The translations under genes and the position numbers were made by a program. A stretch of 64,000 bases of DNA from Pseudonocardia sulfidoxydans NBRC 16205 (lineage in GTDB: Bacteria > Actinomycetota > Actinomycetes > Mycobacteriales > Pseudonocardiaceae): the NCBI RefSeq assembly GCF_007989085.1, contig NZ_BJVJ01000002.1, positions 124,001 through 188,000 on the forward strand, in the 5' to 3' direction. A model generated the notes under the pieces. It made no database searches and was not told the DNA's origin. It worked only from the letters and a program-made list of their open reading frames with translations. The number at the start of each line of letters is the position of its first letter. Within the stretch, counting starts at the first letter, position 1. Below, in pieces: positions 44,958 to 52,513 of this stretch.

Positions 44958-45719
44958 TCACAGCTGCACCCCGCGGGTCAGCGCACCGTCGACCACCAGG
45001 TTCGCCCCGGAGATCCGGCTCGCGAGCGGGCTCGCGAGCATGACGACGGCGAACGCCGTCTCGTCGGGGGTGCCCATCCGGCCCGTGGGGTTCAGGCCCA
45101 TGGCCATGGTGAACAGGTCGGGGTTGCCGGTCTCGATGCCCTGCCACACACCGCCGTCGAAGTAGACGTTGCCGGGCGACACGGCGTTGGCCCGGATCCC
45201 CTTGGGCGCCAGGTCGAGCGCGAGCCCGGACATGTAGTGCACCAGCGCCCCTTTCATGACGCCGTAGGAGCCGTTCGCGAAGTCGATCTCGCGGCCCGAC
45301 ACGCTCGACACCGCGATGATCGACGCCGCGTCGCTCTGCTCGAGGTGCGGCATCGCCGCCTCCACCAGCCGCACGGTGTGCAGCAGGTCGACCTCGAAGC
45401 TGTCGCGCCAGTTCTGCTCCCCCGGCCCGATGGCCAGGGCGCTGACGCCGGCGACGACGATGTCGATGCCACCGGCCTCGCGCGCCTCGTCGGCCACCCA
45501 CGCGGCGAGAGCGTCGCCGTCGGCGACGTCGAGTGCGCGGCCGGCGACCTCGTAGCCCTTGCCGCCCAGCAGGTCCACCCGGGCCCGGACGTCGTCCTCC
45601 GTGCGCGCGCAGAACGCCACCCGGGCGCCCTCGGCGGCGAGCTGCTCGACGATCGCGGCGCCGATACCGCGGGTGCCGCCGGTGACAAGGGCCTTGCGGC
45701 CGGCCAGTTGCAGGTCCAT
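44958..45719 (-). CDS. Short-chain dehydrogenase/reductase
   Basis: 253 residues from ATG 45719. SDR motifs TGGTRGIG, IIAVSSVSGREIDFANGSYGVMKGAL (Ser, Tyr, Lys triad) and IRANAVSPGNVYFDGGVW, with a C-terminal GANLVVDGALTRG. Substrate unknown. It sits between an epoxide hydrolase and a formamidase-family gene (14-bp gap), so it may oxidise an alcohol made in the same pathway. A short duplication at its 3' end repeats GTGCA(A/G)CTGT just after the stop. Confidence 0.92.
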   Translation of the reverse strand: MDLQLAGRKALVTGGTRGIGAAIVEQLAAEGARVAFCARTEDDVRARVDLLGGKGYEVAGRALDVADGDALAAWVADEAREAGGIDIVVAGVSALAIGPGEQNWRDSFEVDLLHTVRLVEAAMPHLEQSDAASIIAVSSVSGREIDFANGSYGVMKGALVHYMSGLALDLAPKGIRANAVSPGNVYFDGGVWQGIETGNPDLFTMAMGLNPTGRMGTPDETAFAVVMLASPLASRISGANLVVDGALTRGVQL

Positions 45720-45733
45720 GGGTCTCCTTCGAG

Positions 45734-46735
45734 CTAGAGGGAAGCGGACTGCTCGCGCAGATGGGCGTGCATCCCGTTGTAGGCCCGGCCCGCAGGCAAC
45801 AGCGCCTTCGAGACCTTGGTGACGGCCGAGTAGTTGGTGTCGACGACGTTGGCCAGCGGCGACTCGCTGACCTGCGTGAGCAGCTGGTAGGCGTCGAGTC
45901 GGTCGAGGCCGTACAGCTCGCCGAGCCAGCCGATCATGCCGACCTGGCTGGCCCGCCACGCGTCCTCCAGCGGGCGCGACGACCCGACGACGACGTAGTG
46001 GGTGTCGGACTCGATCCGCGGCCACGCCGGGCCCGCGCCGCCCTTGATCAGCTCGACGAGCAGGGTCACGTCCATGGCCCCCTCGACGGCGGTGCCGCAG
46101 CTCTCGCCCTCGCCCTGGCGGTAGTGCCCGTCGCCGACCGAGAACATGGCGCCCTCGACGTTGACCTGCAGGTAGCAGGTGACACCCGGCTTCATCTCGG
46201 GCGTGTCCATGTTGCCGCCGAACGTGTCCGGCACCAGGCTCGACCGGACCTCACGCCCGGCGGGCGCGACACCGACCGTGCCGAGCATCGGGTTGCAGGG
46301 CAGCTCCAGGCGCATGTCGACGCTGGACGCCTCGAACAGCACCGTGTTCGCGGCGCGGTCGAGCTGGTAGATCCAGGTCCGCTCCGGCAGCGGGTCGTGC
46401 AGCAGCGCGGTCCGGTCCGTCGTGGACAGAGCACCGAAGAACGGGATGGTCGTCGACGCGCCCCAGTCCCGGGCCGGGGTGAGGTCCACGATGTGCAGCG
46501 CCAGGGTGTCGCCCGGCTCGGCGCCCTCGACGAAGAACGGGCCGGTCTGCGGGTTGACCTCGGCGAGGTTCAGCACCTGGCCGGGCCGGTCGGTGACCTT
46601 CGTGATGCGCCCGGAGAACGCGTCTTCGGTCCAGAGTCGCAGCAGCGTGCCGGGTGAGATCCGGTGGCTCGGCGCGACACCGCCGAAGGTCCACACGTAC
46701 TGGTCGCGTTCGGGTCGGTACTCGACGACGTCCAC
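45734..46735 (-). CDS. Acetamidase/formamidase family hydrolase
   Basis: 333 residues from GTG 46735 (VDVVEYRPERDQYVWTFGG); upstream in-frame codons look non-conserved. Family pattern: VNPQTGPFFVEGAEPGDTLALHIVDL, CNPMLGTVGVAP, GGNMDTPEMKPGVTCYLQVNVEGAMFSVGDGHYRQGEGESCGTAVEG, which includes the metal-site GDGHxxQGxGE. Hydrolyses short amides to acid plus ammonia. Part of the four-gene operon; true substrate unknown. Confidence 0.94.
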   Translation of the reverse strand: MDVVEYRPERDQYVWTFGGVAPSHRISPGTLLRLWTEDAFSGRITKVTDRPGQVLNLAEVNPQTGPFFVEGAEPGDTLALHIVDLTPARDWGASTTIPFFGALSTTDRTALLHDPLPERTWIYQLDRAANTVLFEASSVDMRLELPCNPMLGTVGVAPAGREVRSSLVPDTFGGNMDTPEMKPGVTCYLQVNVEGAMFSVGDGHYRQGEGESCGTAVEGAMDVTLLVELIKGGAGPAWPRIESDTHYVVVGSSRPLEDAWRASQVGMIGWLGELYGLDRLDAYQLLTQVSESPLANVVDTNYSAVTKVSKALLPAGRAYNGMHAHLREQSASL

Positions 46736-46784
46736 CCGGCTGATCGTCGACCGTGGACGGTCCCCGCCGCAAGACCCATGCCCC

Positions 46785-47381
46785 TCAGGGTCGCCGGTTG
46801 ATCGAGACCGCGTAGTCGCCACCGCCGTAGGGGGCGCGGTCCCACGTCGCGAACCGGTCGTCCGCGACCAACCCGGCGGCGGCGCTCCAGGCGTCGTACT
46901 CGTGGAGCGTCGGCCAGCCGGGGCGCAGGCTGAACCCGGCCACGAGCAGCCCCCCGGGTCGCAGCGCGCGGGCGCAGGCGGCGATGCCGGCGGCGCGGTC
47001 GTCGGCCGCCATGTAGGGCACGACGTTCCCCGCCAGCACGACCACGTCGAACACGCTGTCGACGCCGAGCGCCTGCAGGCCCCGGTGGTGCCAGGTCAGC
47101 TCGGGCGCCTTCTCCCGGGCGACGGCGATCATGTCGGCGTCCGGGTCGAGCCCCTCGGCGTCGATCCCGCGCCGCGCCAGCTCGATCGCGACCCGGCCGG
47201 TGCCGCAGCCGCCGTCGAGGACCCGGGGTGCGGGCCTGTCCCCCAGCAGCGCCACGACCAGGTCGGCCTCGCCGTGCGGGTTGCCGCCCTCGGCCGCGAT
47301 CCGGGCCCAGCGCTCGTCGTAGGTCCCGACGTCGACAGCGCTGCGCCAACGGCTCCAGTCGTCGGGAAGCTGCTCGGCCAT
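46785..47381 (-). CDS. Class I SAM-dependent methyltransferase
   Basis: 198 residues from ATG 47381. Motif I VLDGGCGTGRVAIELARRG, acidic motif DAEGLDPDADMI, motif IV VFDVVVLAGNVVPYM and LRPGGLLVAGFSL. Short enzyme with no substrate-recognition extension. First gene of the operon leading to the formamidase, SDR and epoxide hydrolase (49-bp gap). Divergent from the cystathionine beta-synthase gene, with 34 bp between the start codons. Confidence 0.9.
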   Translation of the reverse strand: MAEQLPDDWSRWRSAVDVGTYDERWARIAAEGGNPHGEADLVVALLGDRPAPRVLDGGCGTGRVAIELARRGIDAEGLDPDADMIAVAREKAPELTWHHRGLQALGVDSVFDVVVLAGNVVPYMAADDRAAGIAACARALRPGGLLVAGFSLRPGWPTLHEYDAWSAAAGLVADDRFATWDRAPYGGGDYAVSINRRP

Positions 47382-47415
47382 GTTGTGGACATTAGTGGTG
47401 GGGCAGGATCGGGCG

Positions 47416-48783
47416 ATGATCTCTCCGGGCCCCGTGCACGACTCGCTCACCGCCGGCATCGGGGCCACTCCCCTGGTCCGGCTCGACCGGGTCGTCGACG
47501 GCATCGCCGCCGCCGTGCACGTCAAGGCCGAGTACGCCAACCCCGGCGGCAGCGTGAAGGACCGCGCCGCCCACGCGATGGTCACCGCCGCCGAACGCGA
47601 CGGCCGGCTGCGCCCCGGCGGCACCGTGTTCGAGGGGACCTCGGGCAACACCGGCATCGGGCTGGCCATGGTCGCCGCGCGCCGCGGGTACCGGTGCGTG
47701 CTCGTCGTGCCCGACCGGACGGCCGTCGAGAAGATCGCGCTGCTGCGCGCCTACGGCGCCGAGGTCGTCCTCACCCCCGGCACCGTGCCCCAGCACGACC
47801 CCCGCCACGTCCGGCGCCTCGCCGAACGCCTCGCCGCCGAGACCGACGGCGGCTGGCTCGCCGACCAGTACACCAACCCCGCCAACCCGCTCGTCCACGA
47901 GCACACCACCGGTCCCGAGATCTGGGCCCAGACGTCGGGGCGGATCACGCACCTCGTCTCCGGGGTCGGGACGGGCGGGACGATCAGCGGCACCTCCCGG
48001 TACCTGCGCGAGGTGTCCGGCGGGCGGGTGCGGATCGTGGCGGCCGACCCGGCGACCTCCCGGTACTCCGGCGGGGACGGCAGCCCGTACACCGTCGAGG
48101 CCGTCGGGCACTACCTGAACCCCGACACCGTCGTCGACGAGTGGCCGCAGACCTACGACCCGTCGGTGGTCGACGAGTTCGTGCAGGTCCCCGACGGCGA
48201 CGCCGTCCGGCTCGTGCGCCGCGTGGCCCGCGAGGAGGGGATGCTGCTGGGCGGGTCGTCGGGCACCGCACTAGCCGCCGGTCTGCAGGTCGCCGCCGGT
48301 CTGGGCCCCGACGACGTCGTCGTCGTGATCGCCCCCGACTCGGGCCGGGCCTACCTCAGCAAGTACTTCGACGACGACTGGTGCGTGCGGCTGGGGTTCG
48401 TCGACGCGCCGGACGGTCCGCGGGTGCGCGACGTCCTGCCCGCCGCGGCTGCGGGCCTCACGGTGGTGCCGGTCGGTCGCAGCACCGGTGAGGTCCTCGC
48501 GGGACTGCCCGCCGACGCCCCGGACGTGCTGCCCGTCGTCGCGGACCGCGACGGTGCCGGACCCGACCGCGCGTCGGGTGACGCCGTCGGTGCGGTGGCG
48601 GTGTCCGACCTGCGCGCGGCCGCTCCCGGCGATCCGGTGCGGCCCGGGCCGCTGCTCGCGACCGTCGGCATCGGCGAGTCCGTCGCCGGCGCGCTCGCCC
48701 GGGTCCCCGACGACGGCCGCCCGCTGCTGGTCGTCGCCGACGGCCGGATCGTGCGCTCGCTCCCGCGCCCGGCCCTGACCTAA
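47416..48783 (+). CDS. Cystathionine beta-synthase
   Basis: 455 residues from ATG 47416. PLP fold type II: IGATPLVRLDR, PLP lysine Lys48 in NPGGSVKDRAA, GTSGNTGIGLAMVAARRG, VSGVGTGGTISGTSRYLRE, and LLGGSSGTALAAGL. The C-terminal 130 residues are a CBS-pair domain (DVLPVVADRDGAG, LLATVGIGESVAGALARVPDDGRPLLVVADGRIVRSL), more degenerate than usual. Condenses serine and homocysteine to cystathionine in reverse transsulfuration. A cysteine synthase-like role cannot be excluded; no cystathionine lyase is adjacent. Confidence 0.92.
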   Translation: MISPGPVHDSLTAGIGATPLVRLDRVVDGIAAAVHVKAEYANPGGSVKDRAAHAMVTAAERDGRLRPGGTVFEGTSGNTGIGLAMVAARRGYRCVLVVPDRTAVEKIALLRAYGAEVVLTPGTVPQHDPRHVRRLAERLAAETDGGWLADQYTNPANPLVHEHTTGPEIWAQTSGRITHLVSGVGTGGTISGTSRYLREVSGGRVRIVAADPATSRYSGGDGSPYTVEAVGHYLNPDTVVDEWPQTYDPSVVDEFVQVPDGDAVRLVRRVAREEGMLLGGSSGTALAAGLQVAAGLGPDDVVVVIAPDSGRAYLSKYFDDDWCVRLGFVDAPDGPRVRDVLPAAAAGLTVVPVGRSTGEVLAGLPADAPDVLPVVADRDGAGPDRASGDAVGAVAVSDLRAAAPGDPVRPGPLLATVGIGESVAGALARVPDDGRPLLVVADGRIVRSLPRPALT

Positions 48784-48801
48784 CTGGGGGTCTGACGCGC
48801 C

Positions 48802-48867
48802 GCCGCACCCCTTCCGTGCGTGCCGCACCCCCTGCACGGTGTGCGCCGCGAACGGAAGGTGTGCGGC
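48802..48867. repeat. Long imperfect palindrome after cystathionine beta-synthase
   Basis: Arms GCCGCACCCCTTCCGTGCG (48802-48820) and CGAACGGAAGGTGTGCGGC (48849-48867) pair at 17 of 19 positions; further GTGC/GCAC pairing inside. 18 bp past the stop, so a terminator is likely. Confidence 0.65.
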
Positions 48868-48967
48868 CGCTCGGGGTTGCAGCAGTACGCGCAGGCGGCG
48901 CGCCGTCGGGGCGACGTTCCCCAGGCCGACCCACGTCCATCGGACGACGTGCAGCCCCGCCGCGGCG

Positions 48968-49018
48968 CGCGCAACCTCACTGTCGTCGCGGGCCGGATCC
49001 ACGACGCTGAGGTTGCGC
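48968..49018. repeat. Family D inverted repeat, copy 2
   Basis: GCGCAACCT and AGGTTGCGC arms enclosing GTCGTCGCG, as in 32028-32080. Confidence 0.65.
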
Positions 49019-49219
49019 CCGATCTCCGGCGCGTGGGTGGGGCGCGTGGGGTGGGGCGCGGCCGCACGGACGTAACGGAGCCGGCCGTCGTCGCGAGTAC
49101 CGCACCGTGACCTTGCCGCCACGCCGGGCACGCGGCACGCTGCCTGCCGAGGAGGTCGGCGGGAGCCGGCACTCCTGACGTTCGGCGGCGGGGCCGGCGT
49201 GCGACGAGGGGGCAAGGGC

Positions 49220-51532
49220 ATGGCCGAGGCCACGGTGCAGGAACCCGACACCTCCGACGATCCCGCACCGGAACCGGCATCCGCGGTGCTCGCGGTGCTG
49301 AAGCGGGTGCCGTTCACCGCCACCTGCACCCTGATCATGATCGTCACCGGGCTGGCGACGGGCACACTCTGGTCCGCCCTGGAGGACAGCACCTGGTACG
49401 ACAAGGTCGGCTACGGCCTGCCATCCCTGCTCGACGGCCATGTCTGGACGCTTGTCACCGGGCCGTTCTTCGCCGTCGGACCCATCTTCTACATCCCGAT
49501 GGTGCTGTCGTTCGTGCTGTTCACCGGCTGGGCCGAGTGGAAACTCGGCACCGCCCGCGCCGCGGCCGTCACCATCGTCGGCCACCTCGTCGGCATCCTG
49601 GGCTCGGCGCTGATCCTGCTGGTCACCCGGCCCACCGGGTGGCCGTGGGCGGTCACCCTCGGCTCCCAGCTCGACGCCGGGTTCTCCGCGGGCGCCTTCG
49701 CCGCGCTCGCCGTCACCGCGGCCGTGCTGCGCTCCCCGTGGCGGCTGCGACTGCGGTTGGGCATCGGCATCTACCTGATCGTCGCCCTGATCTACGGCGG
49801 CAACCTCGCCGATCTCGAACACTTCGTCGCCGGCTTCGCCGGTCTGTTCGCCGGGCACGCCGTGACCCGCGGCATCGGCGCGGAGCGCACGGGCCGGCCC
49901 AGCCGCCGCGAGTGGCGGCTGCTCGCCGTCGCCGGCGTGCTCGTGATCCTGCTGGGCACGATCCTGTCCTGGCTCATCCCCTCCGACGGGCCACTCGGCC
50001 CGACCGGTGACACCGAGAGCGACTGGGTCGACGTCCTCATCACGCTCGTGCTGGCCCTGCTGCTGGTCAACGGGCTGCGCAAGGGCAAGCGCACCGCGTG
50101 GCGGTGGGCCGTCGGCATCGGGATCCTCAACGTCGTCCTCGGCCTCGCCGTGGCCGCCGTCGTGATCGTCGCGGTGATCCTGGACGAGCCGTGGGAGATC
50201 ATCGGCGGGCCGTTGTTCATCGCGGACCGGCTGCTGTGGCTGATCCTGCTGGTCGTGCTGATCATCGGCAGGCACGCGTTCCGCACCCCGTCGCGGCGGC
50301 GCATCCGCAAGGGCCAGGACTCCGCCGCCGACCGCGACGACGCCATCGCGGCCCTGCACCGCCACGGCGGCGGCACCATCTCGTGGATGGCGACGTGGCC
50401 GGCGAACCGCTGGTTCGGCACCGGCCCGGCGGCCGGCGGCGCCGCCCCCGCCGCCGCGCCCGACACGCTGCTCGACGTCCCCACGCTGCTCGACGTCCCC
50501 ACGCTGCTCGACGTCCCCACGCTGCTCGACGTCCCAGACTCACGCGCGAGCACTGACACCGGGAAGACCGACGAGGACGGCGCAGCACCGGCCGCCGCCG
50601 CCGTCGGGCCCGGGCCCGCCATCGTCATCGCCTACCAGGCGCACGCGGGCGTCGCGATCGGGCTGGGCGACCCGATCGGCCCGGCCGGGTCTCACATCGA
50701 CGCCGTCGGCGCCTTCTCCCGGATGGCCGACCGCGCCGGGCTCGTCCCCTGCATGTTCTCCGTCGGCGACGCCACCGCCGCGGCGGCGGAGACGATCGGC
50801 TGGAAGCACGTCCAGGTCGCCGAGGACACACTCATCGACCTGCCCGGCCTCGCGTTCACCGGCAAGCCGTGGCAGAACGTGCGCTCGGCGATCAACCGGG
50901 CGAAGAAGGAGGGCATCGAGTTCCGCATGGTGACCCTCGCCGACGAGCCCTGGTCGCTCGTCGAACGCATCCGCGGGATGAGCGAGGAGTGGGTGGGCGA
51001 CAAGAGCCTGCCCGAGATGGGCTTCACCCTCGGCGGGGTCGACGAGGCGCTCGACCGGCCCGTGCGCGTCGGGATCGCCCAGGACGCGAACGGCACCCTG
51101 CACGGGGTGACGTCGTGGCTGCCGGTGTACGGGGCCGACGGGCAGGTCCGCGGACGCACCCTCGACCTGATGCTGCGCCGCCCCGACGGGTTCCGGCCGG
51201 TCGTGGAGTTCCTCATCGCGCAGAGCGCCGCGTCGTTCCGCGACGAGGGCGTCGAGATCGTCTCGCTGTCGGGGGCGCCGCTCGCCCGGGCCGAGGGCGA
51301 CGGGCCGGTGCACGGGCTCGCGCGGGTACTCGACCAGATCGGCGACGTGCTGGAGCCGCTCTACGGGTTCCGGTCGCTGCACGCGTTCAAGGCGAAGTTC
51401 CAGCCGCGCTACGAGCCGATGCACCTGGTGTACCGCGACGAGGCCGATCTCGCGCGCATCGGGATCGCGATCACCAGGGCCTACCTGCCGGACACCCCCG
51501 TCCACGAGCTGGTGAAGCTCACCCGGAGCTGA
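49220..51532 (+). CDS. Rhomboid-like membrane domain fused to a DUF2156 (lysyl-phosphatidylglycerol synthase-type) domain
   Basis: 770 residues from ATG 49220 (GAGGGGG seven bases upstream). Residues about 25-215 form a six-segment rhomboid-like region: LLDGHVWTLVTGPFF, DAGFSAGAFAALAV with a GxSxG-like element, and LEHFVAGFAGLFAGHAV with a His. More membrane segments follow (230-345). Residues about 410-440 contain four LLDVPT repeats. Residues 455-770 are DUF2156, a GNAT-like fold found in MprF-type aminoacyl-phosphatidylglycerol synthases (WKHVQVAEDTLIDLPGLAFTGKPWQNVRSAINRAKKEG, MSEEWVGDKSLPEMGFTLGG, FRSLHAFKAKFQPRYEPMHLVY). Likely transfers an amino acid onto a membrane lipid. Whether the rhomboid part is a protease is uncertain. 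Confidence 0.88.
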   Translation: MAEATVQEPDTSDDPAPEPASAVLAVLKRVPFTATCTLIMIVTGLATGTLWSALEDSTWYDKVGYGLPSLLDGHVWTLVTGPFFAVGPIFYIPMVLSFVLFTGWAEWKLGTARAAAVTIVGHLVGILGSALILLVTRPTGWPWAVTLGSQLDAGFSAGAFAALAVTAAVLRSPWRLRLRLGIGIYLIVALIYGGNLADLEHFVAGFAGLFAGHAVTRGIGAERTGRPSRREWRLLAVAGVLVILLGTILSWLIPSDGPLGPTGDTESDWVDVLITLVLALLLVNGLRKGKRTAWRWAVGIGILNVVLGLAVAAVVIVAVILDEPWEIIGGPLFIADRLLWLILLVVLIIGRHAFRTPSRRRIRKGQDSAADRDDAIAALHRHGGGTISWMATWPANRWFGTGPAAGGAAPAAAPDTLLDVPTLLDVPTLLDVPTLLDVPDSRASTDTGKTDEDGAAPAAAAVGPGPAIVIAYQAHAGVAIGLGDPIGPAGSHIDAVGAFSRMADRAGLVPCMFSVGDATAAAAETIGWKHVQVAEDTLIDLPGLAFTGKPWQNVRSAINRAKKEGIEFRMVTLADEPWSLVERIRGMSEEWVGDKSLPEMGFTLGGVDEALDRPVRVGIAQDANGTLHGVTSWLPVYGADGQVRGRTLDLMLRRPDGFRPVVEFLIAQSAASFRDEGVEIVSLSGAPLARAEGDGPVHGLARVLDQIGDVLEPLYGFRSLHAFKAKFQPRYEPMHLVYRDEADLARIGIAITRAYLPDTPVHELVKLTRS
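50465..50536 (+). repeat. Four 18-bp tandem repeats within a CDS
   Basis: Unit ACGCTGCTCGACGTCCCC four times (last base of the fourth differs). Encodes TLLDVP repeats in the linker between membrane and catalytic parts. Confidence 0.9.
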
Positions 51533-51559
51533 CCCCGCCCCCGCCGGCAGGACCCGCAC

Positions 51560-51785
51560 CGAACGTGTCACCAGAGTCGAGCAGGTGCGCTCCTCACACA
51601 TTCGACGGCAGCACGCGTAGCGAACGTGTCACCAGGGCCGGCCAGGCGCACTCAGCACACGTTCGCCGAGGACCCACACCGAGCGTGTCACCAGAGCCGG
51701 CCCGGCGCGCTCCTCACACGTTCGACGGCGGCACGCGCAACGAACGTGTCACCAGCGCGAACCGGCAGCGCTGACGACACGCCCG
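51560..51785. repeat. Family C palindromic array, four 45-bp units
   Basis: Units 51560-51604, 51621-51665, 51680-51724 and 51741-51785, linkers 16, 14 and 16 bp, period 59-61 bp. Each opens with CGAACGTGTCACCAG or a one-base variant; three of the four close with ACACGTTCG or ACACATTCG. The array fills the 300-bp gap 51533-51833; no gene seen there. Confidence 0.85.
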
Positions 51786-51833
51786 GCGCCCGGCCCGGTC
51801 CACCCCCGCCGCCGGCCGATCTGCCTCGTCGGC

Positions 51834-52508
51834 TCAGGCCGCCACGCCCGCTGCGAGCCACAGCAGTGCGGTGAGCGAGTCCGCGTCGGCCCGGGCGGCG
51901 GGGACGCCGGTGGCCTCGCGGGCCTCGGCGGCGGCGCCGGGCCCCAGGTGCGTGGCGACCCAGGCGAGCGCACCGTCGACCGCGTCCCCGCAGGCCGTCC
52001 GCTCGCCGAGCACCTCCGCGGCCATCCGCACCGCCCGCCCGGCGCGACCGCCGTCGGCGGCGACCAGGATCGCCACCTCGTCCCGCGCGGGCTGCGCCGA
52101 CCGGGTCGCGACGGTGGCCGCGACCGCCGCCTCCAGCCGGTGGTCGACGAGGTCGACGACGCAGGCGTGCTCGTCGAGATCGGCGGCGAGGACGGCGGTG
52201 TGGTGGCGGCCCACCGCCGCCGTCCACTCGGCGAGCTGCTCCGGCGGGTAGGAGGCGAGGTCGGCGACGGGCGGGATCCGGTAGCCCAGCTCCTGCTCGG
52301 CGCGGGCCTGGGCGAGCGCGAGCCGCAGCTCGGGGACGCCGTCGGTGCGCTCGACGTCGGGCAGGTCGTCGGGGCCGTAGCCGTCGAGGCCGGGCAGGGT
52401 CAGGATCGGCCGCAGCCCGGTGACGGGCTTGCCGGCGCCGCCACCGCGCCGGCGCCGGGCCGCGACCTTGTCGGCGCGCCGCTGCCCGGCGGGCCGCTTG
52501 CGGACCAC
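51834..52508 (-). CDS. Uncharacterised protein downstream of ilvD
   Basis: 224 residues from GTG 52508. The first 30 residues are strongly basic (RKRPAGQRRADKVAARRRRGGG). The rest is acidic/Ala-rich with LTLPGLDGYGPDDLPDVERTDGVPELRLALAQARAEQELGYRIPPVADLASYPPEQLAEWTAAVGRHHTAVLAADLDEHACVVDLVDHRLEAAVAATV. No family recognised, no membrane segment. It follows ilvD by 5 bp and ends next to the family C array. Codon use is like its neighbours, so I take it as real. Confidence 0.7.
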   Translation of the reverse strand: MVRKRPAGQRRADKVAARRRRGGGAGKPVTGLRPILTLPGLDGYGPDDLPDVERTDGVPELRLALAQARAEQELGYRIPPVADLASYPPEQLAEWTAAVGRHHTAVLAADLDEHACVVDLVDHRLEAAVAATVATRSAQPARDEVAILVAADGGRAGRAVRMAAEVLGERTACGDAVDGALAWVATHLGPGAAAEAREATGVPAARADADSLTALLWLAAGVAA

Positions 52509-52513
52509 CGGGC

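Larger units (their letters stand above)
48784..49219. other. 436-bp intergenic region with two inverted repeats
   Basis: Holds the palindrome 48802-48867 and family D copy 2 (48968-49018). No gene seen. GAGGGGG at 49206-49212 is the ribosome binding site of the next gene. Confidence 0.6.

Noticed and set aside
44938..44972. Short duplication of the GVQL-coding end of the SDR gene as a mobile element mark
   Set aside because: Only about 12 bp and imperfect; most likely local slippage.
51560..51785. CRISPR array
   Set aside because: Units are 45 bp palindromes with linkers of only 14-16 bp, two of which resemble each other; no cas genes in the window.
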